A stretch of 64,000 nucleotides of DNA from Streptomyces sp. MMG1533 (GTDB lineage Bacteria; Actinomycetota; Actinomycetes; Streptomycetales; Streptomycetaceae). The DNA lies in the NCBI RefSeq assembly GCF_001279775.1, contig NZ_LGDG01000241.1:1-64000 (forward strand). The letters are read 5' to 3'. Numbering within the stretch: position 1 is the first letter of the stretch; every line of letters begins with the position of its first letter. The notes below the pieces were generated by a model. That model was not told the origin of the DNA and made no database searches. It saw only the letters and a program-made list of their open reading frames with translations. The position numbers and the translations under genes are program-made. This document shows, one piece after another, positions 7,794 to 16,570 of the stretch.

Positions 7794-9283
7794 CCGCGAC
7801 GACCGACTTCGACGCCGTGGTCATAGGCGCGGGCAACGCAGGTCTGACCGCCGCCACCACCCTGCAGCAGGCCGGACTGCGGACCTTCCTGGTGGAGCGC
7901 CACAACATCCCCGGCGGCTGCGCCACCTCCTTCCGGCGGGGGCGCTTCGAGTTCGAGACAGCGCTGCACCAGCTGTCCGGAGTCGGGCTGGAAGGGCAGC
8001 CATACACCCTGCGCTCGATGTTCGAGAAGCTCGGTGTCGCCGACCGGCTGGAGTTCGTCCGGGAACACGACCTGTACCGGGCCGTGGTGCCCGGTCACTA
8101 CGACGTGACCCTGCCCGCCGACTGGGGCGGCGCGCTGGACGCTCTGGAGGCCGCCTTCCCCGGCAACCGCGCCCGCGTAGAGAGCTTCTTCGCGCTCGTC
8201 AGGGATGTCATGTTCGGGTACGTCTCGGTCCTGCGCCGTACGCCCGCCGCCGACATCGACCCGGTCCTCTTCCGTCAGGCGCTGCGCCCGATGAAGGACG
8301 TGCTGGACGACCACTTCGACCATCCCGGCATCAAGTCGGTCCTCGGCATGTACTGGTCCTACATCGGCCAGCCGCCCTCCCGGCTCGCCTTCCACGAGAT
8401 GGCCCTGTTGCTTTACGGCTATTTCGAGTTCAAGCCATGGCACATCAAGGGCGGCTCGCAGGCCATGTCGAGCGTGCTCCTGGATGCCTTCGTGATGGCG
8501 GGAGGCCAGGTCCGCTTCAACACGGCGGTCGAGGCGATCCTGACCGAGGGCCGCCGTGTGGTGGGAGTCCGTCTCGACGACGGGCAGCAGGTGTCCACGC
8601 GCGACGTGGTCTCCAACGCCTCGCTGCCCGTCACCTACGCGATGCTCGGCGACGACGCCGTGCCGACCGCCGTACGCGACGACCTGGCCACCCGGCGCGT
8701 CGGCCCGTCGGCCTTCGTGCTGCACATGGGCCTCGACGCTTCACCCGCCGACCTCGGCTTCACCACCAGCACCACTTTCATCAACGCCGACCTGGACGAC
8801 GACCGCGTCTTCGCCTCATGGCGCTCCCTGGAGCCCGCCCGCGGAATCTGCGTCTCGTCGTACGACGTCGAGCCGATCGGCTTCGCCCCACCGGGCGCGA
8901 ACCACGTCAGCCTGCTGACTCTGCAGTACGGCGACCTGTGGGAGAAGGTCCCGCCCGCCGAGTACGCACGCACCAAGTTCGCCTACGCGCAAACGTTGCT
9001 CGACCTGGCGGAGACGACCATGCCCGGCATCCGAGACGCCATCGAGGAGGTCGACGTCGCGACGCCGCTGACCGTCGCCCGCTACCTCGGCCACCCAGGC
9101 GGCGCCATCTACGGCTACGACCAGGACCGCACCGAGAGCTGGCTGTTCCGCAACAGCGAACGCGACACCCACGTGACCGGCCTGCACCTCGCCGGCTCCT
9201 GGGCCGGCAGCGGCGGCTTCCAGCCCACCCTCGAAGCCGGTCACCGCGTCGCACGGCGTCTGCTACGCGCCAAGGCCGCCTGA
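7790..9283 (+). CDS. CrtI/phytoene-desaturase-type FAD oxidoreductase
   Basis: A 497-aa flavoprotein. The dinucleotide-binding motif VVIGAGNAGLTAATTL is at residues 10-25, with the acidic strand end LVERH and the CrtI-typical NIPGGCATSFRRG after it. The C-terminal motif GLHLAGSWAGSGGFQPTLEAG is the second FAD-contact region. The family holds carotenoid desaturases/isomerases, retinol saturases and related dehydrogenases; no carotenoid gene surrounds it, so a hydrophobic ring or side-chain substrate is more likely. GTG start overlaps the preceding stop. Confidence 0.82.
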   Translation: MTATTDFDAVVIGAGNAGLTAATTLQQAGLRTFLVERHNIPGGCATSFRRGRFEFETALHQLSGVGLEGQPYTLRSMFEKLGVADRLEFVREHDLYRAVVPGHYDVTLPADWGGALDALEAAFPGNRARVESFFALVRDVMFGYVSVLRRTPAADIDPVLFRQALRPMKDVLDDHFDHPGIKSVLGMYWSYIGQPPSRLAFHEMALLLYGYFEFKPWHIKGGSQAMSSVLLDAFVMAGGQVRFNTAVEAILTEGRRVVGVRLDDGQQVSTRDVVSNASLPVTYAMLGDDAVPTAVRDDLATRRVGPSAFVLHMGLDASPADLGFTTSTTFINADLDDDRVFASWRSLEPARGICVSSYDVEPIGFAPPGANHVSLLTLQYGDLWEKVPPAEYARTKFAYAQTLLDLAETTMPGIRDAIEEVDVATPLTVARYLGHPGGAIYGYDQDRTESWLFRNSERDTHVTGLHLAGSWAGSGGFQPTLEAGHRVARRLLRAKAA

Positions 9284-9300
9284 CCCCACAGGGAGAACCC

Positions 9301-10440
9301 GTGAAGCACCCCCTCGCCACCCTCTTCGACGGCCACGACGAGGTCCAGGCAGAAATCGACAGCCGCCCGGCCGACACCACCGACCATGCCGCCGAGACCC
9401 GCCGCACGGTGGACACCTACCACCCCGAACGGCTCACGCTCTCGGTCGCCGAGGTCATCACGGAGACCGCCACAACAAAAACCTTCCGGCTGCGCCGCCC
9501 CGACGGAGCAGACCTGCCCCCCTTCCTCGCCGGCCAGTACGTGGGCGTGTTCGCGGACGGCACCAACCGCCCCTACGCTCTCTCCTCCAGCCCGGCACGA
9601 CTGGACCACTGGGACCTGACGGTCCGGCGGGTCCCCGGCGGCAGGATCAGCAACCGCCTGATCGACACGCTGGCGGCGGGCGACCCCCTCACCACCACCG
9701 GCCCCATGGGGACCTTCCACCACAACCCGATCTTCCACGGAGACGACGTCGTCTTCCTCGCCGGCGGCTCCGGCGTCGTGCCCGCGATGAGCATGATCCA
9801 CGACATCGTCGACCACGGTCTCGACCGCCGGTTCCATCTGATCTACGGCTCCCGTACAGACGACGACATCATCTTCCGCGACGAGCTGGACGCCCTCGCC
9901 GCGAACCATCACCCGAACATCCGGGTCGACCACGTCGTCGCCGAACCCGGGCCTGCCTGGTCCGGCACCACAGGTTTCCTGACCTCGTCCCTTATCAAGA
10001 CGCTCGCCGGGCCGCTGGACGCGCGCACGGTCTACGTGTGCGGCCCCCAGGCCCTCTACCCCTACGCCCTCCGACAACTCCTCGACCTCGGCCACCCCCG
10101 CCGCCGCATCCGCTTCGAGGCCAACGGCGCGCCCGCCGATCCCACCCGCCAGGCGCACTGGCCCGCCGACGCGGCGCCCGGCGGCGAGGTCACGGTCACC
10201 GCCGCCGGGCACACGTTCCGCACCCGCAGAGGCCGCCCACTCCTGGACGCCCTGGAGGACGAGGGCATCCGCCCCAAGGCAGCCTGCCGCTCCGGCGAGT
10301 GCAGCCTGTGCCGCGTTCGTGTTCTGAAGGGCACAGTGCACACGGCCGAGGAAGCGCAGCTGCGCCTGTCCGACGTCCGCTCCGGCTACACTCACGCCTG
10401 CGTCGCGTACCCGATCACGGACGTGGAGCTCGACGTCTGA
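9301..10440 (+). CDS. ferredoxin reductase with C-terminal [2Fe-2S] domain
   Basis: 379 aa. A short N-terminal extension (about 1-38) is followed by an FAD-binding beta barrel (FLAGQYVGVFADG, RPYALSSSP), a NAD(P)-binding domain (VVFLAGGSGVVPAMSMI; TVYVCGPQALYPYALRQL) and a plant-type [2Fe-2S] domain with CRSGECSLC and a distal Cys in THACVAYP. This is the class IA-like oxygenase/hydroxylase reductase plan: FAD, NAD(P)H, then iron-sulfur. The GTG start has GGGAGA upstream. It should pass electrons from NAD(P)H to a partner, possibly the CrtI-like protein or an unlinked oxygenase. Confidence 0.88.
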   Translation: MKHPLATLFDGHDEVQAEIDSRPADTTDHAAETRRTVDTYHPERLTLSVAEVITETATTKTFRLRRPDGADLPPFLAGQYVGVFADGTNRPYALSSSPARLDHWDLTVRRVPGGRISNRLIDTLAAGDPLTTTGPMGTFHHNPIFHGDDVVFLAGGSGVVPAMSMIHDIVDHGLDRRFHLIYGSRTDDDIIFRDELDALAANHHPNIRVDHVVAEPGPAWSGTTGFLTSSLIKTLAGPLDARTVYVCGPQALYPYALRQLLDLGHPRRRIRFEANGAPADPTRQAHWPADAAPGGEVTVTAAGHTFRTRRGRPLLDALEDEGIRPKAACRSGECSLCRVRVLKGTVHTAEEAQLRLSDVRSGYTHACVAYPITDVELDV

Positions 10441-10462
10441 GAGCCCGCTCACCCTCCGAAGT

Positions 10463-10508
10463 CAGCGACAGCCGGCCGACGACGGCTCCCTCCGGTCGGC
10501 CGTCGCTG
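10463..10508. terminator. hairpin after the redox operon
   Basis: CAGCGAC (10463-10469) pairs with GTCGCTG (10502-10508) and GGCCGAC (10474-10480) with GTCGGCC (10495-10501), leaving a 4-nt bulge. It starts 23 bp after the reductase stop. Confidence 0.5.
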
Positions 10509-10527
10509 TCTGCCGTACATTGGGGGC

Positions 10528-11193
10528 ATGGCGGCGGAAGTCGATGAATTCCTCCGCGACCTCGCCCGCGAGTTCAGGCCTCGGGCCGACCAGCTGGCCC
10601 GCGACCTGATCCAGGCCGCACGCGCCGAGGTGCCCGACGAATGGACGCATGCTCCGCTTGCCGCACAGGAGCCAGCGACGACGATCTCCTCGCCGCCCAT
10701 CGACTGCTATGTCCTGGACGACGTCACCGAGGCGGACTTCGCGGACATCATCTGCGAACGCCCCTGCACCGACCCGAACTGTGGCTGCGACGGTTGTTCC
10801 GACGAGCGGTATCGCGTGCGTGACGCGTTCAATCAGAGCAGTCAGCCCCTGCTCGCGGAGAGCGTCGTCTTCGACCACCTCGGACGGCCGATGTTCTGGG
10901 ATCAGCTTGCCCCCTTCGAGCATCCGGACGACGCCGACCGGCTCTGCTACGGCATCGACATGACGTACAGCGTCATGTACAGCCACCAGGACGCCCAGAG
11001 TTTCTGGGCCTACAGCGATACCCGTGTACCGGCGGTGGAGCTGTACGAATCGCTCGTTCGTTCGCCTGGCATCGCGAAGTTCCCGGGCTGGGATGAGAGT
11101 GACCTGCCGGGTGCCCCACTGCGGCAGGCCGGACGGTACACGCCACGCGGCGGTTCCGATTCAGGGCCCGCCTTGAAGATGGTGAGGTCCTGA
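10528..11193 (+). CDS. hypothetical protein with a Cys cluster
   Basis: A 221-aa protein of no recognised family. A helical N-terminal part (residues 1-35) is followed by an acidic middle region containing CERPCTDPNCGCDGCSDERY (about 76-95), in which five closely spaced Cys could bind a metal. The C-terminal half is rich in Trp, Tyr and Asp. GGGGG precedes the ATG. It begins just after the redox operon's hairpin. No signal peptide or membrane segment is apparent. Confidence 0.55.
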   Translation: MAAEVDEFLRDLAREFRPRADQLARDLIQAARAEVPDEWTHAPLAAQEPATTISSPPIDCYVLDDVTEADFADIICERPCTDPNCGCDGCSDERYRVRDAFNQSSQPLLAESVVFDHLGRPMFWDQLAPFEHPDDADRLCYGIDMTYSVMYSHQDAQSFWAYSDTRVPAVELYESLVRSPGIAKFPGWDESDLPGAPLRQAGRYTPRGGSDSGPALKMVRS

Positions 11194-11311
11194 CAGGTCC
11201 CGAGGGGCCGAGCCGTACACGACTGGAGTACTGGACGGGGCGGGTGATAGGCGGGCCCGAGCCGGCTTCCGTCGGCAGGCGACGTCGAGCTTTCGGCCCA
11301 AGATCAATCAG

Positions 11312-11725
11312 TCACGGAGACTCCGGGCTGCTGGGTGCGCGAGGCTGCCGAGGCGGGGCCGGTGAGTGGCGCAGTTGATAGGAGTGGGCGAGGTCCCGTA
11401 CCTCTGCAGTGGAGACCACCTCATGCCCGTCGCCGTGGTGCAGATGCTTCTCGAGTAGGGCCAGCACGTCTTCGGAGAGTCGGGCCTTGAGGCTGTCGGA
11501 GCGGCCCGGCAGCAGCCCCACCTCGACGTGAACGAAGTTCACCCGGCCGTCGCCCGCCTCATCCCTGTTCCCCACGCACGCCTCTTCGGCGGGACGGACG
11601 AGCGACTTGCACACGCCGGTGGAGCCTGCCTTCTCGATCACCATCGGGTGCAGTTCCCTCAAGAACGGCCGCCAGTCGAAGGCCTCCGCCAGCCCTGGCG
11701 AGTAGTCGACGGTGATGTGGGGCAT
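11312..11725 (-). CDS. 5-carboxymethyl-2-hydroxymuconate isomerase-like protein
   Basis: A 137-aa tautomerase-superfamily protein. It opens MPHITVDYSPG, where Pro2 would be the catalytic base after Met removal, and continues through the conserved VHVEVGLLPGRS and SEDVLALLEKHL. CHMI works in homoprotocatechuate meta-cleavage, moving a double bond in the ring-fission product. No homoprotocatechuate dioxygenase, dehydrogenase or decarboxylase partner is beside it, so it may act on another ring-fission product or be a leftover. GGGAGG precedes the ATG. The C-terminal tail (about 115-137) is Pro/Ser-rich and unlike the family. Confidence 0.7.
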   Translation of the reverse strand: MPHITVDYSPGLAEAFDWRPFLRELHPMVIEKAGSTGVCKSLVRPAEEACVGNRDEAGDGRVNFVHVEVGLLPGRSDSLKARLSEDVLALLEKHLHHGDGHEVVSTAEVRDLAHSYQLRHSPAPPRQPRAPSSPESP

Positions 11726-12244
11726 GAAGGACCTCCCGCTACAGGCGTGTGTACTCCGAATCTGCCTGCTCCCGTCGACTCACCCGGCAGGAACTCCCGG
11801 CCCACCATCAGCGAGTTCAGGGTGTTGATGAGCAGGGCAACCCAGTCCAGGACCGCAGTGAACCGGCGGGTGTCGGCGAAGCGCCCCTCAGTCGCTGGTA
11901 CCGGGCCCCCTCGGCAGCGAGTTGGGCGCCCGGGAGATTGCCGAACCGGAGCACCATCTGACTGGCGTCGATCACAGTGGTGGTGTCGGCTCCCAGTCCG
12001 ACGACCGCTGGGGACGGCGCCGTATCGCTGGCCGGCACACCTGCAGGGGATCCCGTAGCCGAACGGAGCCGGACATCGTTCGGTGGCGTCGGGCCGGCGG
12101 AGCGGGCCGAGACCGGGCGCCACCGAAGAGCGCGCCCCGTCGCCCGAGGCTGTGAGGTGCGGTTCGCACTGCTGGAGCGGGAGTTGGAGTGTGTGCCGCT
12201 GTCCGGGAGGCCTCCGACGCCTCGACATTGCGGCGTTGATCGGC
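11726..12244. other. gene-poor, probably decayed stretch
   Basis: About 520 bp without a believable gene. Two overlapping minus-strand frames carry protein-like pieces (TRRFTAVLDWVALLINTLNS in one, TTTVIDASQMVLRFGNLPGA in another) that could be parts of one ancestral gene split by frameshift. The family is not recognised. Confidence 0.4.
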
Positions 12245-13213
12245 TCAGCCCTTACGGGCCTTGATCTCCTCGGTCAGCTGCGGCAGAACGTCGAACAGGT
12301 CACCGACGACGCCGTAGTCGACGAGGTCGAAGATCGGCGCCTCGGGATCCTTGTTGACGGCCACGATGGTCTTGGAGGTCTGCATACCCGCGCGGTGCTG
12401 GATGGCGCCGGAAATGCCGGAGGCGATGTACAGCTGGGGCGAGACCTGCTGACCGGTCTGGCCGACCTGGTGGGAGTGCGGGTACCAGCCCGCGTCGACC
12501 GCGGCACGGGAGGCACCGACGGCCGCGCCCAGGGAGTCGGCCAGCTCCTCGATGACCGAGAAATTCTCGGCGGCGCCCACACCTCGGCCGCCGGAGACCA
12601 CGATCGCGGCTTCGGTCAGCTCCGGACGGCCGGTCGACTCGCGCGGCGTACGGGAGACGATTCGGGTGCTGGTGGCCAACTCACTGAAGGATACGGCGAG
12701 TTGCTCGACCGTGACCGCGACCGCGACCGGAGTGGTCGTCGGGGTGGCCGAGTTCGGCTTGACGGTGATCACCGGAACGCCCTTGGTGACCCGGGACTTG
12801 GTGGTGTGCGCGGCGGCGAACACCGACTGGGTGGCGATGGGGCCCGCTGCCCCCGCCTCCAGGTCCACAGCGTCGGTGATGACGCCGGAACCGATGCGCA
12901 CGGCGAGGCGCGCCGCGATCTCCTTGCCCTCCGCGGAGGAGGGAACGAGGACGGCGACCGGGGAGACGGCCCGGACGGCCTGCTCCAGGGCGTCGACTTC
13001 CGGGACGACCAGGTACCCGGCGAACTCGGGTGCGTCGGCGGCCAGCACCTTCACGGCGCCGTGCTCGGCCAGCACCGGGGCGGTGGCCTCCACACCCGGG
13101 CCGAGGTGCACGGCGACGGGCTCTCCGATGCGGCGTGCCAGGGTCAGCAGCTCCAGGCTCGGCTTGCGGACGGCGCCGTCCATGTGGTCGACGGAGACGA
13201 GGACTTCACCCAT
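12245..13213 (-). CDS. etfA: electron transfer flavoprotein alpha subunit
   Basis: 322 aa, FixB/EtfA family. The C-terminal FAD domain shows [10 protein letters not shown] (about 207-216), [16 protein letters not shown] (about 269-284) and [20 protein letters not shown] (about 290-309), the standard FAD contacts. With EtfB it takes electrons from acyl-CoA dehydrogenases and passes them to ETF:quinone oxidoreductase. The window contains at least three acyl-CoA dehydrogenases that would need it, and a catabolic island with its own ETF pair is a common arrangement. It is second in the operon after etfB. Confidence 0.95.
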   Translation of the reverse strand: MGEVLVSVDHMDGAVRKPSLELLTLARRIGEPVAVHLGPGVEATAPVLAEHGAVKVLAADAPEFAGYLVVPEVDALEQAVRAVSPVAVLVPSSAEGKEIAARLAVRIGSGVITDAVDLEAGAAGPIATQSVFAAAHTTKSRVTKGVPVITVKPNSATPTTTPVAVAVTVEQLAVSFSELATSTRIVSRTPRESTGRPELTEAAIVVSGGRGVGAAENFSVIEELADSLGAAVGASRAAVDAGWYPHSHQVGQTGQQVSPQLYIASGISGAIQHRAGMQTSKTIVAVNKDPEAPIFDLVDYGVVGDLFDVLPQLTEEIKARKG

Positions 13214-13268
13214 GGGAATCGTTCTCCTGCGAGATGTGTGAGGGTGGGGGGAGGGGGGACGAAGTGGC

Positions 13269-14054
13269 TCAGATGAACTTCTGGCCGGCCAGGAACTCCG
13301 CGAGCTGCTTGCTTCCTTCGCCCTCGTCCTTGACGACGGTGCCTGAGGTGCGTGGTGCGCGCTGTGCCGCTTCCTCGACCTTCGTCCAGGCGCCGATCAG
13401 TCCGACCCGCTCCTCGCCGATGCCCAGGTCGGACAGGTCCACGGATTTCACCGGCTTCTTCTTCGCCGCCATGATGCCCTTGAACGACGGGTAGCGGGCC
13501 TCGCCCGACCGGTCGGTCACCGATACCACGGCCGGCAGCGAAGCCTCCAACTCTTCGTCGGCGGAGTCGCCGTCCCGGCGGCCGGAGACCTTGCCGTCGG
13601 CCACGGAGACGTCGGAGAGCAGCGTCATCTGTGACACGCCGAGCCGCTCCGCGAGGAGGGCCGGGAGGACGCCCATGGTGCCGTCCGTGGAGGCCATACC
13701 GCACATCACCAGGTCGTACCCGATGTGTTCGACGGCCTTGGCGAGCACCAGAGAGGTACCCATCACGTCGGTGCCGTGCAGTGCGTCGTCCTCGACGTGC
13801 ACCGCCTTGTCCGCGCCCATGGAGAGTGCCTTGCGCAGTGCGTCGCGGGCGTCCTCCGGGCCGACGGTCAGGACGGTGGTCTCCGCGTCGTCGCAGGCCT
13901 CGGCGATCCGCAGCGCCTGCTCGACCGCGTATTCGTCGAGCTCCGACAGCAGGCCGTCCACGGCGTCGCGGTCGGTGGTCAGGTCCTCGGAGAAGTGGCG
14001 GTCGCCGGTGGCGTCGGGTACGTACTTCACCGCGACCACGATCTTCAAGCTCAC
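13269..14054 (-). CDS. etfB: electron transfer flavoprotein beta subunit
   Basis: 261 aa from GTG 14054, chosen because GAGGTG lies 5 nt upstream and the protein then opens [14 protein letters not shown] as in the FixA/EtfB family. The AMP-binding region is recognisable ([40 protein letters not shown]). It is followed by etfA after 55 bp. It is divergent from the ring-cleavage operon starting at 14625, with a 570-bp control region holding two palindromes. Confidence 0.94.
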   Translation of the reverse strand: MSLKIVVAVKYVPDATGDRHFSEDLTTDRDAVDGLLSELDEYAVEQALRIAEACDDAETTVLTVGPEDARDALRKALSMGADKAVHVEDDALHGTDVMGTSLVLAKAVEHIGYDLVMCGMASTDGTMGVLPALLAERLGVSQMTLLSDVSVADGKVSGRRDGDSADEELEASLPAVVSVTDRSGEARYPSFKGIMAAKKKPVKSVDLSDLGIGEERVGLIGAWTKVEEAAQRAPRTSGTVVKDEGEGSKQLAEFLAGQKFI

Positions 14055-14190
14055 TGGACACCTCATTTCGGTGGGATGCTCTGGCTGCTGATGGGGGGAG
14101 GCCCCGCCGACTCTCGCGCCGGCGGACAGACTGCTGCGTCGAGCGCCGCCGAAGTCTCACGGAGAACGGCTGCCTGAGCCGTACCCGGCC

Positions 14191-14208
14191 TACCCGGCGC
14201 GCCGGGTA
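14191..14208. promoter_or_regulatory. 18-bp perfect palindrome upstream of etfB
   Basis: TACCCGGCGCGCCGGGTA is a perfect 18-bp palindrome, 137 bp before the etfB start and 417 bp before the divergent hydrolase gene. It could be an operator. It has no loop, so it is a poor terminator. Confidence 0.4.
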
Positions 14209-14335
14209 CCGAGGGCGAGTCGACTGCTGCCACTGAGTGACTGCGGCGCGTAGCGCGGGGGTTCCTCCGATTCGTCCCACGACAGTTGCTCGCACGACGG
14301 CGACGCTATGCGGACGGGCGCGGGGCATCGACTCC

Positions 14336-14356
14336 CGGTTCCGGCTGCCGGAACCG
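14336..14356. promoter_or_regulatory. palindromic site CGGTTCCGGC-T-GCCGGAACCG
   Basis: A 10-bp perfect inverted repeat about a single central base. The inner 15-mer TTCCGGCTGCCGGAA (14339-14353) occurs unchanged at 21288-21302, before the acyl-CoA dehydrogenase pair. It is a likely operator of a regulator shared by the two operons; the IclR protein encoded at 25370-26161 is a candidate. Confidence 0.55.
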
Positions 14357-14624
14357 CGGGTCGGCGCCGGTTCTGTCCTGCGGTCCGCAGGGTGCCGCCC
14401 TGTGCGGGTGTCGTGATGGCAGCGCTCACGAGGTCGATCGACATGTCACCCCGAACTCCTCGGCGACACCGCCGGTTCCCGGCCGTCACGGCCTTCCCGC
14501 GTGCCCACCCCGCCCGGAGAGCAGGCCGTGCCTGCGGTTCCGGTGGGTGGAAAGGGCCCGTGCGCCGGTCGCGGACGGTGCGAATCATCGGTCGTGCCGA
14601 GGAAGACTTAAGGAGACGATCCTG

Positions 14625-15473
14625 ATGGGCGAAGCCGCCATCACCACGACGAAGGTCGCGGTAGGGGAGTACGAGTTCCAGTTGCACTCCGCCGGAGACC
14701 CGAGCGATCCCGCCGTGCTCTTCCTGCACGGGTCCGGACCCGGCGCGACGGGCCTGTCCAACTGGGCGGCCGTGCTCAAGGACCTGGGCGAGGAGTACTA
14801 CTGCCTGGCACCGGACGTGATCGGTTTCGGCGGCTCCAGCCACCCCGAGACTCCGCCCCAGGGCCTCGGCCCCTTCACCGAGTTGCGCGTCGACACACTC
14901 ATCGGCCTGCTGGACGCGCTCGGCGTGGAGAAGGCCACGCTGGTCGGCAACTCCATGGGCGGCATGTTCTCGCTCGGCCTGGCCCAAAGGGTCCCCGAAC
15001 GGGTGGAGCGGATCGTGCTCATGGGCTCGGCCGGATCGCCGGCCAAACCCGGTCCGGCGATCCGGGCACTCAGGAACTTCTACGACGACCCCACCACGGA
15101 GGCGATGACCGCGCTGCTGGAGGCCTTCGTCCACGACCCCGCGGAGTTCGGCGGGGACCTGGCGAAGATCGCGGCGGAGCGCGTGCCGCAGGCGACGCGT
15201 CCGGAGGTCGAGCGCTCGCACCGGGCGACGTTCTCCGGGACCAATCCGTGGTCGTTCACCGTCGAGGACGCCGCCGGGATCGCGCAGGAGGTGCTGGTCA
15301 TCCACGGCCGTGAGGACAGGTTCGTGCCGTTCGTGGAAGCCGCGGTGTGGTTCTTCGAGCACCTTCCCAACGCCCGCCTGTACGGCATCGGCAAGTGCGG
15401 GCACTGGACCCAGATCGAGCAGCACGACCGGTTCGTGACCGCACTGCGCGGCTTCCTGACCGGCGCGCTGTGA
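14625..15473 (+). CDS. meta-cleavage product C-C hydrolase
   Basis: 282-aa alpha/beta hydrolase of the BphD/HsaD/MhpC group, which hydrolyses the C-C bond of ring-fission products to 2-hydroxypenta-2,4-dienoate plus an acid. The oxyanion region LFLHGSGPGATGLSNW is typical of this group. The nucleophile motif GNSMGG has Ser about 110. The Asp is in IHGREDRFVP and His in GKCGHWTQIEQ. AAGGAG lies about 9 nt before ATG 14625. It is first in an operon with the extradiol dioxygenase, ferredoxin reductase, DLH-like protein and Rieske alpha subunit, in keeping with this function. Confidence 0.9.
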   Translation: MGEAAITTTKVAVGEYEFQLHSAGDPSDPAVLFLHGSGPGATGLSNWAAVLKDLGEEYYCLAPDVIGFGGSSHPETPPQGLGPFTELRVDTLIGLLDALGVEKATLVGNSMGGMFSLGLAQRVPERVERIVLMGSAGSPAKPGPAIRALRNFYDDPTTEAMTALLEAFVHDPAEFGGDLAKIAAERVPQATRPEVERSHRATFSGTNPWSFTVEDAAGIAQEVLVIHGREDRFVPFVEAAVWFFEHLPNARLYGIGKCGHWTQIEQHDRFVTALRGFLTGAL

Positions 15474-15495
15474 AAGCCATTCGGAGGAGCCGACG

Positions 15496-16560
15496 ATGAC
15501 CGACGTACTGGGCCTGGGTATGACGCACTACCCGATGCTGCTGGGCCCCGACGCGCACATGGCGGGTCTGCTTCGCCGCACTCTGCGGGATCCGGACATT
15601 CCCGCGGACAAGAAGGACCCGGCGAACTGGAGCGAGCGGGCGCGGCGGGAGTGGGCCGCGGACCAGGGCGTTGAGGCGGCGGCGCGGCACCGCGCCGAAC
15701 TCCTGGCTCACCTGGAGCGATGCCGCGCCGAGCTGGACGCCTTCCGGCCGGACGTCGTCGTGGTGTGGGGCGACGACCAGTACGAGAACTTCCGCGAGGA
15801 GGTGATCCCGCCGTTCTGCGTGCTGGCCTACGACGACACCGTCGTCGAACCGTTCGGTGTCCTGCGCAGGCTGAAGATGCCGAACGTGTGGGACCTGCCG
15901 GACGACACGACGTACACCATGCGCGGGATGCCGGAGTTCGCGAAGAAGCTGGCCTCGGACGTGCTGGCGGCCGGACTGGACTGCGCCTACTCCTACGAGC
16001 TGCGCAAGGGCATCCACTTCCCGCACTCGTTCGCCAACACTCAGGTGTTCCTCGACTACGACGACGTGGGCTCGCGGTTCCCGTACCCCATGGTGCCCAT
16101 CGCGTTGAACTGCTACGGAGAACATGTCATCGCCCGGCGTGGCGGCATGGCCACCTTCGCGGAGATCGGACCCGAGGAGAACCTCGACCCGCCCGGCCCG
16201 TCGCCTGCCCGGTGCTACGAACTCGGGCGCGCGGTCGGCCGGTCGGTGGCGGCCAGCGGGAAGCGGGTGGCCCTCGTCGCCTCGTCGAGTTGGTCGCACG
16301 CGTTCCTCAACGACAAGGACTGGCACCTGCGGCCGGACACCGAAGCCGACCAGCGGCTGTACGACGCGATGGTCGCCGGCGACCACGACGCGTGGACGCG
16401 GACGACGACCCGGGAGATCGTCGGGGCGGGCCAGCACGAGATGCTCAACTGGTTCTGCCTGCTGGGCGCGGTCGCCGAACTCGGGCTGCGGCTCCAGTGG
16501 AGCGAGCTGACCGTCACGGAGATCTTCAACTCCAACAAGGCCTTCGCGGCGTACCGGTGA
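15496..16560 (+). CDS. class III (LigB-type) extradiol ring-cleavage dioxygenase
   Basis: 354 aa. The LigB superfamily cleaves catechols next to the hydroxyls with Fe(II). Candidate metal and acid-base residues are in GLGMTHYPMLLG near the N-terminus, VVVWGDDQYENF, GIHFPHSFANTQ and SSSWSHAFLNDKDWH; the spacing fits the catalytic subunit fused in one chain. C-terminal GAGQHEMLNWFCLLGAVAEL is typical of the family. It lies between the C-C hydrolase and the oxygenase reductase, so the product of the Rieske/SDR steps is the likely substrate. Class III enzymes often take carboxylated or non-standard catechols. Confidence 0.88.
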   Translation: MTDVLGLGMTHYPMLLGPDAHMAGLLRRTLRDPDIPADKKDPANWSERARREWAADQGVEAAARHRAELLAHLERCRAELDAFRPDVVVVWGDDQYENFREEVIPPFCVLAYDDTVVEPFGVLRRLKMPNVWDLPDDTTYTMRGMPEFAKKLASDVLAAGLDCAYSYELRKGIHFPHSFANTQVFLDYDDVGSRFPYPMVPIALNCYGEHVIARRGGMATFAEIGPEENLDPPGPSPARCYELGRAVGRSVAASGKRVALVASSSWSHAFLNDKDWHLRPDTEADQRLYDAMVAGDHDAWTRTTTREIVGAGQHEMLNWFCLLGAVAELGLRLQWSELTVTEIFNSNKAFAAYR

Positions 16561-16570
16561 GGGGCGGGAC

